Below are positions 1-9,362 of a DNA stretch of 64,000 nt, in pieces. Positions within the stretch are counted from its first letter, which is position 1. Each line of letters opens with the position of its first letter. The notes under the pieces were generated by a model. That model saw only the letters and a program-made list of their open reading frames with translations, ran no database searches and was not told the origin of the DNA. Origin of the DNA: Rarobacter faecitabidus. Its GTDB lineage: Bacteria; Actinomycetota; Actinomycetes; Actinomycetales; Cellulomonadaceae. Where the stretch lies: positions 496,001 through 560,000 of the forward strand of contig NZ_VFOS01000001.1 in the NCBI RefSeq assembly GCF_006716265.1, written 5' to 3'. Made by a program: the position numbers and the translations under genes.

Positions 1-1
1 C

Positions 2-718
2 ATGTGGTCGCTTCCCTCGTTCATGCGCGCTCCGGACACCACCCGGGCCGACACGGCCAGCTTCTTCGCCCTCGGGGTGTTCTCCGGCATCGCGTCCGCC
101 TGCTGCGCGCCGGTCCTGGTGGGCGTCATGACGCTGTCTGCCCTGTCGGCGACCCCTGCCGGCGGGCTCGTGCTCGGGGTCGCCTACGTCTTCGGCATGG
201 TGTTCCCGCTGTTCGCGATGGCCTTGCTGTGGGACAAGGCCAAGCTCAACGAGCGTCGATTCTTGCGCGCCAAGCCGGTCCGGATCCGCCTGGCCGGCCG
301 GGTGCTGGTGACCAACACCGTCAACCTCGTGGTCGCCGTCGGGTTCCTGGCTATGGGTGTGGGGATCATCGCGCTGGCGAACAGCTCGGACATGACCGGC
401 GGTACCGCCGCCCAGTCGTGGTTCGCCGAACGGCTCACCGACGTGTTCCTCCGTGTCCAGGAGTGGGCTGCCCCGGTTCCCGAGGTCATCCAGGCGCTGT
501 TGCTGTTCCTCGTCGTTGCCGGGCTGGTCGCGGTCACCCTGACCGGGCGACGTCGCCCGGTCGACGCTGCCCCCGACGACGCTGCCCCCGACGACGCTGC
601 CCCCGCAGAGCCTCCTCCTGCGCCCGATCTCACCCCAGTGGAGGGCCACCCCTCCCAGCACAACGACGACACCCAGCCGTCCTGCCACCAGCCCTCACCA
701 CCAAGGACCCGCCGATGA
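2..718 (+). CDS. CcdA-like thiol-disulfide membrane protein (5' end outside window)
   Basis: Reading is open to the window edge and the first ATG (base 2) is probably internal, so this is likely the C-terminal part of a longer gene. Several hydrophobic segments are visible. A cysteine pair in ASACCAPVLVG lies at the start of one of them, as in CcdA/DsbD-type proteins that pass reducing equivalents across the membrane. The tail is polar and Pro-rich. It contains about 2.7 tandem copies of a 15-bp unit (566-605) giving DAAPD repeats. It overlaps the next gene, a redoxin, by an ATGA junction, which supports an electron-transfer partnership. The family assignment is fair; the substrate is unknown. 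Confidence 0.6.
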   Translation: MWSLPSFMRAPDTTRADTASFFALGVFSGIASACCAPVLVGVMTLSALSATPAGGLVLGVAYVFGMVFPLFAMALLWDKAKLNERRFLRAKPVRIRLAGRVLVTNTVNLVVAVGFLAMGVGIIALANSSDMTGGTAAQSWFAERLTDVFLRVQEWAAPVPEVIQALLLFLVVAGLVAVTLTGRRRPVDAAPDDAAPDDAAPAEPPPAPDLTPVEGHPSQHNDDTQPSCHQPSPPRTRR

Positions 719-1341
719 CCTCCGGCTCAGCCACCAAACGCACCAAAGAACGCCACGACGCCCTCGAACAAGTCCGCGCCGAGCAGAACCGCGGTCAACG
801 CCGACGCCACCTGATCATCTGGGCCATCTGGATCACCGCGGCCGTGATCGTCATCGCACTGGTCACCAGCGCACTGCTATCGGCCCGCCCACAGGAATCC
901 GCCGATGTACGGACAGCGCCGGACTTCACGCTGGCCGACTCCGAGGGCGGCACAGTCACCTTGTCCGACCTGCGCGGGTCACCGGTGCTCCTGTACTTCA
1001 ACGAGGGCGCCGGCTGTGACGCGTGCATCGTCCAGCAAGCCCAGATCGAGGCCGAGCCCGGCTTCGCCGCCGCCGGCATCACCGTCCTACCGATCGTCAT
1101 GAACACTGCCGAGCAGATCAACGCCGACCGCCAGCGCCTCGGCGCCTCGACCCCGTTCCTGCTCGACGACGGCACCGTCTCGGAGCAGTACGGGACCCTC
1201 GGAACCGGCATGCACGAAGGCCTGCCCGGGCATGGCTTCGTCCTCATCGACGCCGACGGCAAACAGGTCTGGCAAGGCGACTACCCCTCCATGTGGATTG
1301 CACCAACCGAACTTCTCGACATCGTCCGAGACAACCTCTGA
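715..1341 (+). CDS. Membrane-anchored redoxin (peroxiredoxin/TlpA-like)
   Basis: 208 residues. ATG at 715 overlaps the upstream stop (ATGA). A basic N-terminus is followed by one hydrophobic segment (about residues 30-50), then a thioredoxin-fold domain starting at APDFTLADSEGGTVTLSDL, the AhpC/TSA-type opening. The expected active-site region reads GAGCDACIVQQ, a CxxC pair. The enzyme probably acts outside the cytoplasmic membrane, receiving electrons from the CcdA-like protein encoded just upstream. Function as thiol reductase or peroxidase is inferred from the fold and neighbour only. Confidence 0.7.
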   Translation: MTSGSATKRTKERHDALEQVRAEQNRGQRRRHLIIWAIWITAAVIVIALVTSALLSARPQESADVRTAPDFTLADSEGGTVTLSDLRGSPVLLYFNEGAGCDACIVQQAQIEAEPGFAAAGITVLPIVMNTAEQINADRQRLGASTPFLLDDGTVSEQYGTLGTGMHEGLPGHGFVLIDADGKQVWQGDYPSMWIAPTELLDIVRDNL

Positions 1342-1394
1342 CCCCCACCATCGCCCGAGCACACCCACTCTTCGAACAGGAAAACCCGCACGCC

Positions 1395-1529
1395 ATGTCC
1401 GGACGCCACGACTCCCAGCAGCGAACTGAGGAGCACCAGTGCTGTGGCTCCTGCAACTCCCAGCACGAGGCACCCAGCACGCGCCAGATCACCGACGACG
1501 CCACACCGGACACCGTCACCACTCCCTGA
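1395..1529 (+). CDS. Small Cys-containing hypothetical protein (44 aa)
   Basis: Short ORF between the redoxin and the Lgt-like gene, same strand, with a CCGSC cluster in an otherwise polar Gln/Thr/His-rich peptide. Adjacent cysteines could bind metal or take part in thiol exchange, which would fit its neighbours. A purine-rich stretch (ACAGGAAAA, from about 1376) lies upstream of the ATG. Coding status is plausible but unproven: it is short and I recognise no family. Confidence 0.35.
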   Translation: MSGRHDSQQRTEEHQCCGSCNSQHEAPSTRQITDDATPDTVTTP

Positions 1530-1589
1530 CCCGCCCGACTCGGCCGCCCGACCTGCCACGGGCCTCGTGGCCAACCAAGGAAGCACCCC

Positions 1590-2387
1590 ATGCAACCGGT
1601 CCTGTTCTCCATCCTCGGCTTCGACATCCAGTCCTACGGCGTCAGCAAGGCCGCCGCCGCGCTGCTGGCGGCCTACCTGCTCGGCCGGGCGTTCGCCGGC
1701 CACGGACTGAAGAAGGAGGACGCCCACAGCCTGGTCATCTGGGCGACCTTCTGGGGGTTCGTCGGCGCCAAGATCTACTTCCTGATCGAGCACGCCGACG
1801 AGTTCACCTGGCACCACCTCGGCGGTTCCGGGTTCACCTGGTACGGCGGCCTCATCGGCGGCATCACCACCTTCCTGGTCATGATCCACCGCCGCCACCT
1901 GCCCGCCGCCACCGTCATCGACGCCGCGACGATCCCTCTGACACTTGCCTACGGCGTGGGGAGGATCGGCTGCTGGCTGTCCGGCGACGGCACCTACGGC
2001 ACACCCACCGGCCTACCCTGGGGCGTTGCCCTCCCCAATGGGATCGTCGCCACCGACGTGCCCGTGCATCCCACACCCCTGTACGAGACGCTCGCCGCCC
2101 TCATCATCGCTGCCCTGCTGTGGGCGTTGCAGCGACGCACCCGCCCAGCGCTGGAGATCTTCGGGGCCTACCTCATCCTGTCCGGCATGGCACGCTTCGC
2201 AGTGGAGTATCTAAGGATCAACGAACCAGCCCTGCTCGGCCTCACCCAACCCCAGCTCTGGGCCGGCGCCAGCATCATCGCCGGGGCCGCAATCATTATC
2301 CGTGGCCGCCTACGGGCCCGAAGCAGAGGTGCTCTCCCCGACGATGCCAAACGGAGCGATCATATGCACGCAACGACCTTGTCATGA
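1590..2387 (+). CDS. Prolipoprotein diacylglyceryl transferase-like protein (Lgt family)
   Basis: 265 residues with about seven hydrophobic segments. Lgt hallmarks are present: the GRIGCWLSGDGTYG segment (around residues 125-138), HPTPLYE before a later helix, and a FWGFVGAK stretch early on. Canonical Lgt moves diacylglycerol from phosphatidylglycerol to lipobox cysteines of prelipoproteins. This copy sits with redox genes next to an insertion element, so it is probably an accessory Lgt homologue of a mobile gene set rather than the housekeeping copy. Its stop (2385-2387) lies at the very edge of the IS element, so the C-terminus may have been altered by the insertion. Confidence 0.75.
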   Translation: MQPVLFSILGFDIQSYGVSKAAAALLAAYLLGRAFAGHGLKKEDAHSLVIWATFWGFVGAKIYFLIEHADEFTWHHLGGSGFTWYGGLIGGITTFLVMIHRRHLPAATVIDAATIPLTLAYGVGRIGCWLSGDGTYGTPTGLPWGVALPNGIVATDVPVHPTPLYETLAALIIAALLWALQRRTRPALEIFGAYLILSGMARFAVEYLRINEPALLGLTQPQLWAGASIIAGAAIIIRGRLRARSRGALPDDAKRSDHMHATTLS

Positions 2388-2388
2388 G

Positions 2389-3771
2389 GGTCTGTCCGAT
2401 AAACGGTGTGTGGGGTCCGGCGGTTTTCATTAGTGGGTGGTTCTCTCGAACCGTCTGGCGAAGGTGATCGGATGCGCGTTGAGCGCGGGCTTCCACCTCA
2501 TCACCCAGCGCGCTCTCCCGCCGCCGGTCGGGTCAAGCGACCTCGTCACCAGGTACAAGCACTTCAGCGCTGCTTGCTCGTTCGGGAAGTGGCCGCGCGC
2601 TCGGACAGCCCGCCGGTATCTCGCATTGATTGACTCGATCGCGTTGGTCGTGCAGATCACTCGGCGGATCTCGACGTCGTATTCCAGGAACGCACGCGTT
2701 CTCCGCCCAACTGCTCCGCCAGAGCTGGATGATCGCCGGATACCGTCCGCCCCACTCGGCGGCGAACTCCTCGAACCGGTCCTTCGCTGCCGACTCACTG
2801 GGAGCGATATAGACGGGCTTGAGTGACTTCACGATCGCGTCGCGGTGCTGCCGGCCCGCATAGCGGAACGAGTTCCGAATGAGGTGCACGATGCACTGCT
2901 GCACGACCGTCTGCTCCCAAGTCGTGTTGATCGCTTCCGGCAGACCCTTCAGACCATCGCAGACGGCGATGAGCACGTCCTCCACGCCCCGGTTCTTCAG
3001 CTCGGTGAATACTTGCAACCAGAACCTCGCGCCCTCACCACCGTCCCCGGCCCATATCCCGAGGATCTCGCGTTCCCCGCTCGTGGTGACGCCCATCACG
3101 ACTGAGAGACTGGGTGTTACGGACCTGCCCGTCCCGAACCTTCACTATCGAATCGCGTCGACGAAGATCACCGGATACAGCGGGTCTAGCGGACGAGAAG
3201 TCCATTCGGCGAGCTCGCCAGCGACTTTCTCCGTGATGCGGCTGATGGTGTCTTTGGAGACCTTCGCCCCGTAGACCTCATCGAAATGCGCCGCGATCTC
3301 ACCAGTCGTCAGCCCGCGCGCGGTCAGCGACAGCACGATCTGATCGACCCCGTCCAGTCGGCGCTTGCGCTTGGGGACGATCATCGGCTCGAACGACCCA
3401 TCACGGTCTCGGGGCACCTCGATCTCGACGGGCCCGATCTCCGTGAGCACCGTCTTCACGCGAGTCCCGTTGCGCATGTTCTCCGCGATCGGGGTTCCGC
3501 CGTGCTCATGCCCGAGATGCTCAGTCAGCTCCGCGTCCACCGCGGTCTCGAGCACGTTCTTCGTGAGCTGGCTGAGCAGGCCTCCCGGCCCGGTCAGGCT
3601 CACGCCCTCCTCTTTCGCTTGCGCGAGCAGGCGCTGCGCGAGTTCCTTCTGATCGATGATCTCCCCGGTCACGGGATCAATCATCGCCTCGTCCAACAAT
3701 TCGGTCGTGTCAGCCACGGCCATCTCCTCTCGGATCAGGCCGGACCCACACACCGTTATTCATTCAGTCCG
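2389..3771. mobile_element. IS256-family insertion sequence, decayed
   Basis: A broken IS256-type transposase (minus strand) is flanked by imperfect terminal inverted repeats. The inner part AACGGTGTGTGG(G)GTCCGGC at about 2402-2421 reappears inverted at about 3739-3758, and weaker matches extend outward to GG at 2389 and CC at about 3770. No target-site duplication is obvious between the flanks (TGTCATGA and GTGCGAGC). The element separates the redox/Lgt genes from the nuclease genes. Confidence 0.8.
2430..3723 (-). pseudogene. IS256-family (Mutator-type) transposase, frameshifted
   Basis: The N-terminal part (ATG at 3723, after a GAGAGGAG ribosome site) runs to VIFVDAIR and then hits stops near 3145. 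The central part continues in another frame (GVTTSGEREILGIWAGD, QQCIVHLIRNSFRYAG, EEFAAEWGGRYPAIIQLWR). After about 2700 the frame changes again to FLEYDVEIRRVICTTNAIES and ends at 2430. At least three frame changes (around 3155, 3110 and 2700) are needed to restore one protein, so no functional transposase can be made from this copy. The segments match the DDE catalytic region of IS256-type enzymes. Confidence 0.85.
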
Positions 3772-3860
3772 TGCGAGCATCTGGTTTCGACGCTCGTGTG
3801 CCGTTAGCGCCGCCTTGGGGTCCCGTGCTGCGAGTCCGGCACTTCCGCTAGGCTCTCGTC

Positions 3861-4799
3861 ATGGCTATGGGAAAGGCGGAGTGGGGCAGGCTCACTCACG
3901 CGTGGAAGGGTGAGGCGACGGACTTCACCCCGGAACTCGCGAACCACCTTGAAACTTTGGACGAGGATCTCGGCCTGGGCTTAGCCGACGCGACAATAGA
4001 GGTCCCTGCCACCGGTGGACGCCGGATAGATATTCTGGCGAGCGGCTCAGATGGCACGCGGTACGTCATCGAGAATCAGTACGGGCGTGGGGACCACGAT
4101 CACCTCACGCGAGGCCTCGCCTATGCGGTATCGGCAGAAGCGGGTGGACTGATCGTCGTCGCCGAGGATCATCGCGATGAATTCCGAGATGTCGTTCACT
4201 ATCTCAACGACATCGCGGCCCGCTCGGGCACAGGCATCAAAGTATGGCTTGTGGAGGCGAGGGCCGTCCGCGTTGACGGCGGACCATGGGCACCGGTTTT
4301 CACCGTTGTAGCGGAGCCGAGCGCCTTCCTGCAAGAAATGGCGGGCAATATCGCAGGGCGTTCCCGCTCGGCATCTGTCGAAGTGGTGCTGGATGTGTAC
4401 GCGGATGAGCATTTACGCCATGCAGCCGCAGCACTGGTCAGTTGGTGGAAGGGTGCGGGATTCAAGGTCAATCCCCTGCTGCGAGGCGGGAAGCACCTGA
4501 TCGGTCTCCACGCGCCCGGTCCGTCGGCCAACGGTATGCGCTCGGTTGTGACCGTCTATCCCGATGGGAGAGTGTTCGTTCCCCTCGGTGCCTACCAGGG
4601 CAAAAACTCGGGGATCGCAGTCGAGGATCTCACAGGGGACGATTTCGTGAGAACGGTGAAAGATCGGTTCTCGTTGAGCGATGGGTATACGCCAGAGGGA
4701 TGGTTCACGCCGGAAAAACTGCCGTTGGTACAGGAACTATGTGGGACTGTCGCCGACGCTTACGCTTCTGCCCTTGATCGGTTCACGGTGGATCAGTAG
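3861..4799 (+). CDS. PD-(D/E)XK-type nuclease-like protein, possibly DUF4268-related
   Basis: 312 residues. Residues 55-95 contain RRIDILASGSDGTRYVIENQ followed by GRGDHDHLTRGLAYA. This D..ExQ arrangement plus the dHxHL segment is typical of PD-(D/E)XK nucleases related to restriction enzymes. The C-terminal half is alpha/beta with no motif I recognise. It stands alone between an IS element and a second nuclease-like gene, a context often seen in defence or mobile DNA. DNA cleavage is inferred from the motif and the target is unknown. Confidence 0.55.
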   Translation: MAMGKAEWGRLTHAWKGEATDFTPELANHLETLDEDLGLGLADATIEVPATGGRRIDILASGSDGTRYVIENQYGRGDHDHLTRGLAYAVSAEAGGLIVVAEDHRDEFRDVVHYLNDIAARSGTGIKVWLVEARAVRVDGGPWAPVFTVVAEPSAFLQEMAGNIAGRSRSASVEVVLDVYADEHLRHAAAALVSWWKGAGFKVNPLLRGGKHLIGLHAPGPSANGMRSVVTVYPDGRVFVPLGAYQGKNSGIAVEDLTGDDFVRTVKDRFSLSDGYTPEGWFTPEKLPLVQELCGTVADAYASALDRFTVDQ

Positions 4800-5177
4800 C
4801 CGGACAAGGGCTGATATGGGAAAACTTCAGCGCCTCGCCCGCCAGTATCCGCAGAACATGATGTTTTCCTTGGGCAGTCCGGTACCGGCCCAATGACGGC
4901 AGACTGCTGTGACGAGTCCTTGCTCTCCGACGACCCAGCCGTAGGCGGGTCCAGCGACCCGTTGGGACCGGAATGAAGAGCCGGAGCCACTGATCCGACC
5001 TCATGGGAGTGAACGGGTCGATGTCACCGTCGCCGAGGGTGTGCGAAGTTGCGTGGGATTCGTACGCGCCGCAGGACGCGTAGCGTCAGGAGTTCGATCG
5101 TGTCCGAGCCCTGCGATAGGTTGGGCACGCCGGACGCGCATCGGAGCAGGTCCAGGCCGAGGGGGTTGAGAAGAATC
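4800..5177. other. Non-coding stretch between two nuclease-like genes
   Basis: 378 bases with no convincing ORF. Short open stretches on both strands lack family resemblance. No strong hairpin followed by a T-run was seen. It may hold the promoter for the gene at 5178. Confidence 0.4.
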
Positions 5178-6575
5178 ATGACCGCACCAGACGAGTCGCA
5201 GATCGTGGCGCCCAGGGGCTTGATCCTGTTCGCGGGTCAGCGGTTATGGCCGCAGATCGATGCCCTGGCGCAGTGGGCGGACACGCTCACCGACGTGATC
5301 GTGGTGCCGTTCGACGAACTTGCGGGACCGGCCGGAGCGGCCGATCGCCTCGCCAGTTTCGTGGGCCATTCGCTGCCCGCTGCCCGGGTGGCGAAGCTCG
5401 CCCCGATCGGTCCGGATGACGCCGATGCGGTGGCGAGCATCGTGGACGAGGCCTGCGCCGCCGACACCTCGTGGGTTCTTGACGCGTCGGGACTCACCCG
5501 GCTGGGTTCATACTCCATCCCTCGCATCCTCGATCGCCACCCGCACCTGCCCGTCATCTATCGCGACGCCAATGGGCCGTGGCAGCGTCTCCTTCCCGGC
5601 GGCCGAATCGGCAAGGTCACTGGCCTAGATCCTTCCGCCATCGACCGGTTCACCGTCGCGGATCTGCTTGCCGTTACCTGGAGTGACGAGGAGAGATCCG
5701 CACGCGTGGAGCCGCGTGAATTCCCCGTTGAGATCGAGCGCGCGGCCGGGGCCACGATCGCCGGGGCGGATTGGGAGGACGAGTTCTCCCGGGCGGCGGG
5801 AGCCGTCCGTGCTCGCGCAACCAACAAGGTCGGCTACGGACCGCTGTTCGAGGCGTTCGTCGTCTGCCTCGTGCGCGGCATCGGAGTGGCAGCCGATGAT
5901 ATCGGGATCAGCGCAGTGCTCTACGACGGGCAGCGTGCGGTCCAGGAGGTCGACGTCGTGGTCAACGCTTCCGGGCGCCTGCACGTGATCGACTGCAAGC
6001 TTTCCGAGGAGCATCAGGCGCTGCCCATCGGCGACCAGATTCGCGCGGCATACGCCACGCGGGAGCACCTCGGCGACGGAGCTGATCAGGTGATCCTGCT
6101 GCGCCCCTCGCTCGTGGTCGATGACGAGTTCCTCTCGCTGTGCCACAGTTACGACATCCAGGTGATCGACAAGGCGACGCTCGCCGAGGAATCGCTCGTG
6201 GCAGCCCTGAGACGATTGCTCGTCACCTCGGCGATCCGCGTGCCGCTGACCACTAGCATTCCCCGCACCGTCGTGCGTGTGTCCGTCATCGACTCGGTCG
6301 TCGACCTGAATGCCGAGTTCAGTCAGTCGCGCGAGGACCACCGGATCTATGACACCGGCCAGTTCCTCGTGCTGAAGTACCGCGTGGACAAGACGACGCC
6401 GTACCCCGATCTCCAACCGCGGCTCGAGAAATTGCTCGACGGTGCAGGCACGATCATCGGCTTCCATCGCTCCCAATCGCGTGCCTCCGCGACAGCCATC
6501 GGGCGGCCGGTCAATGACCGGCGTTCCGACGCTATCCGGGCCTTGCGCTCGCTGAGGCGCAACAGCGGGAACTAG
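5178..6575 (+). CDS. CARF-nuclease-like protein (Card1/DUF1887-type architecture)
   Basis: 465 residues from ATG 5178; the reading frame stays open further upstream, but this ATG opens the recognisable domain. The N-terminal 170 residues look like an alternating alpha/beta (Rossmann-like) domain: LILFAGQRLWPQIDALAQWA, then VIVVPFDEL, then WVLDASGLTRLG. Residues about 255-330 carry a PD-(D/E)XK nuclease signature: GYGPLFEAFV, QEVDVVVNASGRLHVIDCKLSEE (E..D, then D-x-K), then GDQIRAAYATREHLG. This order (sensor domain then restriction-like nuclease) is that of Card1/Can2-type proteins activated by cyclic oligoadenylate, but no CRISPR locus is in the window. A standalone homologue or a different ligand is possible. 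Confidence 0.5.
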   Translation: MTAPDESQIVAPRGLILFAGQRLWPQIDALAQWADTLTDVIVVPFDELAGPAGAADRLASFVGHSLPAARVAKLAPIGPDDADAVASIVDEACAADTSWVLDASGLTRLGSYSIPRILDRHPHLPVIYRDANGPWQRLLPGGRIGKVTGLDPSAIDRFTVADLLAVTWSDEERSARVEPREFPVEIERAAGATIAGADWEDEFSRAAGAVRARATNKVGYGPLFEAFVVCLVRGIGVAADDIGISAVLYDGQRAVQEVDVVVNASGRLHVIDCKLSEEHQALPIGDQIRAAYATREHLGDGADQVILLRPSLVVDDEFLSLCHSYDIQVIDKATLAEESLVAALRRLLVTSAIRVPLTTSIPRTVVRVSVIDSVVDLNAEFSQSREDHRIYDTGQFLVLKYRVDKTTPYPDLQPRLEKLLDGAGTIIGFHRSQSRASATAIGRPVNDRRSDAIRALRSLRRNSGN

Positions 6576-6659
6576 CGACGGAGAACTCGTCCTGGATTCG
6601 CCCGGCCAAAACCGCCGAACTCGGGATCGGGACGATCGACGCGGCACGGACTGTCGGCG

Positions 6660-6842
6660 TTTCATCCGGCCGGGCGGCAGTGCGCAGAGCCGCTGCTCAC
6701 GGACGGCCCGTTCGTGGAGTCGAAGGAGTACATCAATGGGCTGTGGATCATCGACGTCCCGAATCGCGATGACGCGCTCGGGGTTGCGGTGGAGGCATCC
6801 CGAGTGTGCCGCGGCAGCGTGCAGGTCCGGCCGTTCAACTGA
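6660..6842 (+). pseudogene. YCII-domain (DGPF) protein remnant
   Basis: One frame ending at the TGA at 6840-6842 reads LLTDGPFVESKEYINGLWII, followed by a matching C-terminal end finishing VQVRPFN. This is the characteristic DGPF...KE core and C-terminus of YCII-type small proteins that often accompany ECF sigma factors. No start codon or N-terminal half is present: upstream, only HPAGRQCAEP-like codons can be traced. It is therefore a truncated relic. The rest of 6576-6959 shows nothing else. Confidence 0.6.
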
Positions 6843-6959
6843 GCGCCTTGGCCCGCGCAGAGACGATACGCGCGGCGGCCTCGTCGGCGGATCGCCAACC
6901 GTAGCCGCCGCCCGCCTCAGCCAGGGGCCACAGACGGCGGCTACGCCTACGCAGAACGG

Positions 6960-9344
6960 CTAGTCCTGCGTGACCGGAACCGGGTGCTCGCGCTCAAGCC
7001 GGGTGCCCTCGATGTCCGCGTTGGGCAGGATCCGATCCAGCCACCGCGGGATCCACCACGCCTTGTCGCCCAGCAGGTGCATCGCCGCCGGAATGATGGT
7101 CATGCGGACGATGAACGCGTCCACCAACACGCCGAACGCCAGGCCGAACCCGATCGCGCGGATCATGTTCGCATCGGCGAAGATGAAGCCGCCGAACACC
7201 GAGATCATGATGATGGCCGCCGCGGTGACGACGGCCCGGCCGGCGCGAAATCCGCGGACCACCGAGATTCGCGCGCTTGCCCCGTGCGCGTACGCCTCCC
7301 GCATTCCCGCAGCGATGAACAACTGATAGTCCATCGCGAGGCCGAACAGGATGCCGATGGTGATGACCGGCAGGAAGCTCAGAATAGGGCCGGGAGCGGT
7401 CACGCCGAACACGCTCGCCAGCCAGCCCCACTGGTAGATCGCGGTGAGGCCGCCGAACGTGGCGAAGAGCGACAGCACGAAGCCGATCGACGCGATGAGG
7501 GGCACGAAGATCGATCGGAAGGCGATGATGAGGATGATCAGCGACAGGCCGACCACGACGGAGAGGTACAGCGGCAGGACGTCGGCGAGGCGTTGCGAGA
7601 CGTCGATCGCGGCGCTGGCACTGCCCGCGACGCCGATCTCGACCTGCTGGCCAGCGACGGTGAGCGGGCTGGATTGGCGCAGCGCGTTCACGAGGTCGGC
7701 CGTCGATTCCGCGTTAGCGCCCTCGAACGGGATCACCTGATAGGCGATGAGCGTGCCATCCTCGGAGAGGCCGACGGGCACCACGGCGCGGACATCGTCG
7801 CGCGCCATCAGCTGCTCCACGAAGGGGGCCTGCGCGAGCACCGCAGTGTCCTCCGTGACGGGAGCGGGAAGCGTCTCGATGACGAGGAGTCGACCCTCAT
7901 AGCCCTCGCCGAACTGCGCCGCCGTGACGGTGAATGCGCTGTGCGCGGGGGAGCCGATCGGCTCCGACTCCCCGCCGGGCAGGCCTAGGCGCATGGAGGC
8001 GGCGGGAATCGCGATGATGGCCAGCATTGCGGTCGCGAGGACCACGCGGGCGATCGCCCAGCCCGTCCGCATCGGCGTGCTGGGCTCCTGACGATGCTTC
8101 TCGTGACCGATGCTGGCGCGCTCGCTGCGCTTGAGCACGCGCATTCCCGTCAGTTTGAGCAGCGCCGGGGTGAAGGTCGTGGCGACCGCAATAGCCACCA
8201 GCACGGCGGCGGCCGCCACGTTGCCCATGAGCCCCAGGAACGGGATGCCCGTGAGGTTGAGACCCAATAGGGCCACGATCACGGTCGAGCCCGCGAAGGC
8301 TACCGCGTTCCCCGAGGTGCCGTTGGCGAGCCCGATCGACTCGTCCAGGTCCATGCCCGCCCGCAGCTGCTTACGGTGGCGGTGCAGGATGAATAGCGAA
8401 TAGTCGATACCGACCGCGAGGCCGAGCATGATGGCCAGGACCGGTGTGACGCTCAGAAAATCGATGACACCCGAGAGCGCCAGGGCACCCGTTGCTGCGA
8501 TGCCGACGCCTACGAGGGCGCTGATGATCGGTAGGATCGCCGCCGACACGGTGCCCAGCATGATCAGGAGCACGGCTCCAGCCATGACGATGCCGATGAT
8601 CTCTGCTGCCCCGATGATCTCGGGGACTTCCTGGGAGATCTCGGTTGATGGATAGAAGCCGAGATCCTCGGTGGTCGCCTTCTCAAGGGCTGACAGGATG
8701 CCGTCCTTGAGGTCGGGCGGCAGCGCCATGGAATCGCCACCGAACTGGATGGTTGCGATGGCCGCGGCGCCACTCTCCGAGACTGTGCGGTACTCCTGCG
8801 CGGCGTCGAAGACAGTGGCGCTGGCCGTGAGCAGCGCTGATGCCGCCGCGATATCCTCCGATGACGCCGCTGGCTCGGGTGCCGCAGCCGGCTCCGCGGG
8901 CGCCGCTGGCTCGGCGGGCGCCGCGTCCGCGGAGGCATCCGTCGCTGCCGCGGCCTGCTCTTTCGCTGCGGCCAGTTGGTTCGCCGATTCTTGGCGCATT
9001 GCCTCGACGTCGAATGGGTTCACGACGCCCTGGACGCCGTTCAGTTGTCCGATTGCCGTCAGCGTGTCGTTGATGGCGGTCTTCTGCTCGGCCGTAAAAG
9101 CATCCCCGGTCTTGGATTCGATGACGATGGAGCCCGTGCCGCCGCTGGCGCTGGGGAACTTCCGTTCCAGCATGTCGGTGACCTCGCTGGTCGGCGTGCC
9201 CGGGATGGTGATCGCCGAACTCATCGTGCCCGAGAAGGCGGCGTACGCCCCACCGAGCAGGCCGAGTAGGACGATCCACGCGCTGACGACGAGCCAGGCT
9301 CGGCGCGCGGAGAATCGGCCAAGACGGTACAGGAATGCGGCCAT
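6960..9344 (-). CDS. MMPL-family RND-type exporter
   Basis: 794 residues, the usual size for actinobacterial MMPL proteins. A first membrane helix (about 15-35) is followed by an extracytoplasmic loop containing an Ala/Pro/Glu-rich low-complexity linker (about 120-165). Two blocks of five to six helices follow; the segment GLAVGIDYSLFILHRHRKQL and its later counterpart GLAMDYQLFIAAGMREAYAHG are MMPL signatures (GxxxDY). Such proteins use proton motive force to export lipids or drugs. It is followed upstream by a TetR gene on the same strand with an 18-base gap, so the pair is probably an autoregulated operon. Confidence 0.9.
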   Translation of the reverse strand: MAAFLYRLGRFSARRAWLVVSAWIVLLGLLGGAYAAFSGTMSSAITIPGTPTSEVTDMLERKFPSASGGTGSIVIESKTGDAFTAEQKTAINDTLTAIGQLNGVQGVVNPFDVEAMRQESANQLAAAKEQAAAATDASADAAPAEPAAPAEPAAAPEPAASSEDIAAASALLTASATVFDAAQEYRTVSESGAAAIATIQFGGDSMALPPDLKDGILSALEKATTEDLGFYPSTEISQEVPEIIGAAEIIGIVMAGAVLLIMLGTVSAAILPIISALVGVGIAATGALALSGVIDFLSVTPVLAIMLGLAVGIDYSLFILHRHRKQLRAGMDLDESIGLANGTSGNAVAFAGSTVIVALLGLNLTGIPFLGLMGNVAAAAVLVAIAVATTFTPALLKLTGMRVLKRSERASIGHEKHRQEPSTPMRTGWAIARVVLATAMLAIIAIPAASMRLGLPGGESEPIGSPAHSAFTVTAAQFGEGYEGRLLVIETLPAPVTEDTAVLAQAPFVEQLMARDDVRAVVPVGLSEDGTLIAYQVIPFEGANAESTADLVNALRQSSPLTVAGQQVEIGVAGSASAAIDVSQRLADVLPLYLSVVVGLSLIILIIAFRSIFVPLIASIGFVLSLFATFGGLTAIYQWGWLASVFGVTAPGPILSFLPVITIGILFGLAMDYQLFIAAGMREAYAHGASARISVVRGFRAGRAVVTAAAIIMISVFGGFIFADANMIRAIGFGLAFGVLVDAFIVRMTIIPAAMHLLGDKAWWIPRWLDRILPNADIEGTRLEREHPVPVTQD

Positions 9345-9362
9345 TAGTTGCCTTTCCAGGTG

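Noticed and set aside
5625-6665. Long minus-strand reading opposite the Card1-like gene
   Set aside because: No motif, no ribosome site, and the opposite strand has a clear nuclease signature.
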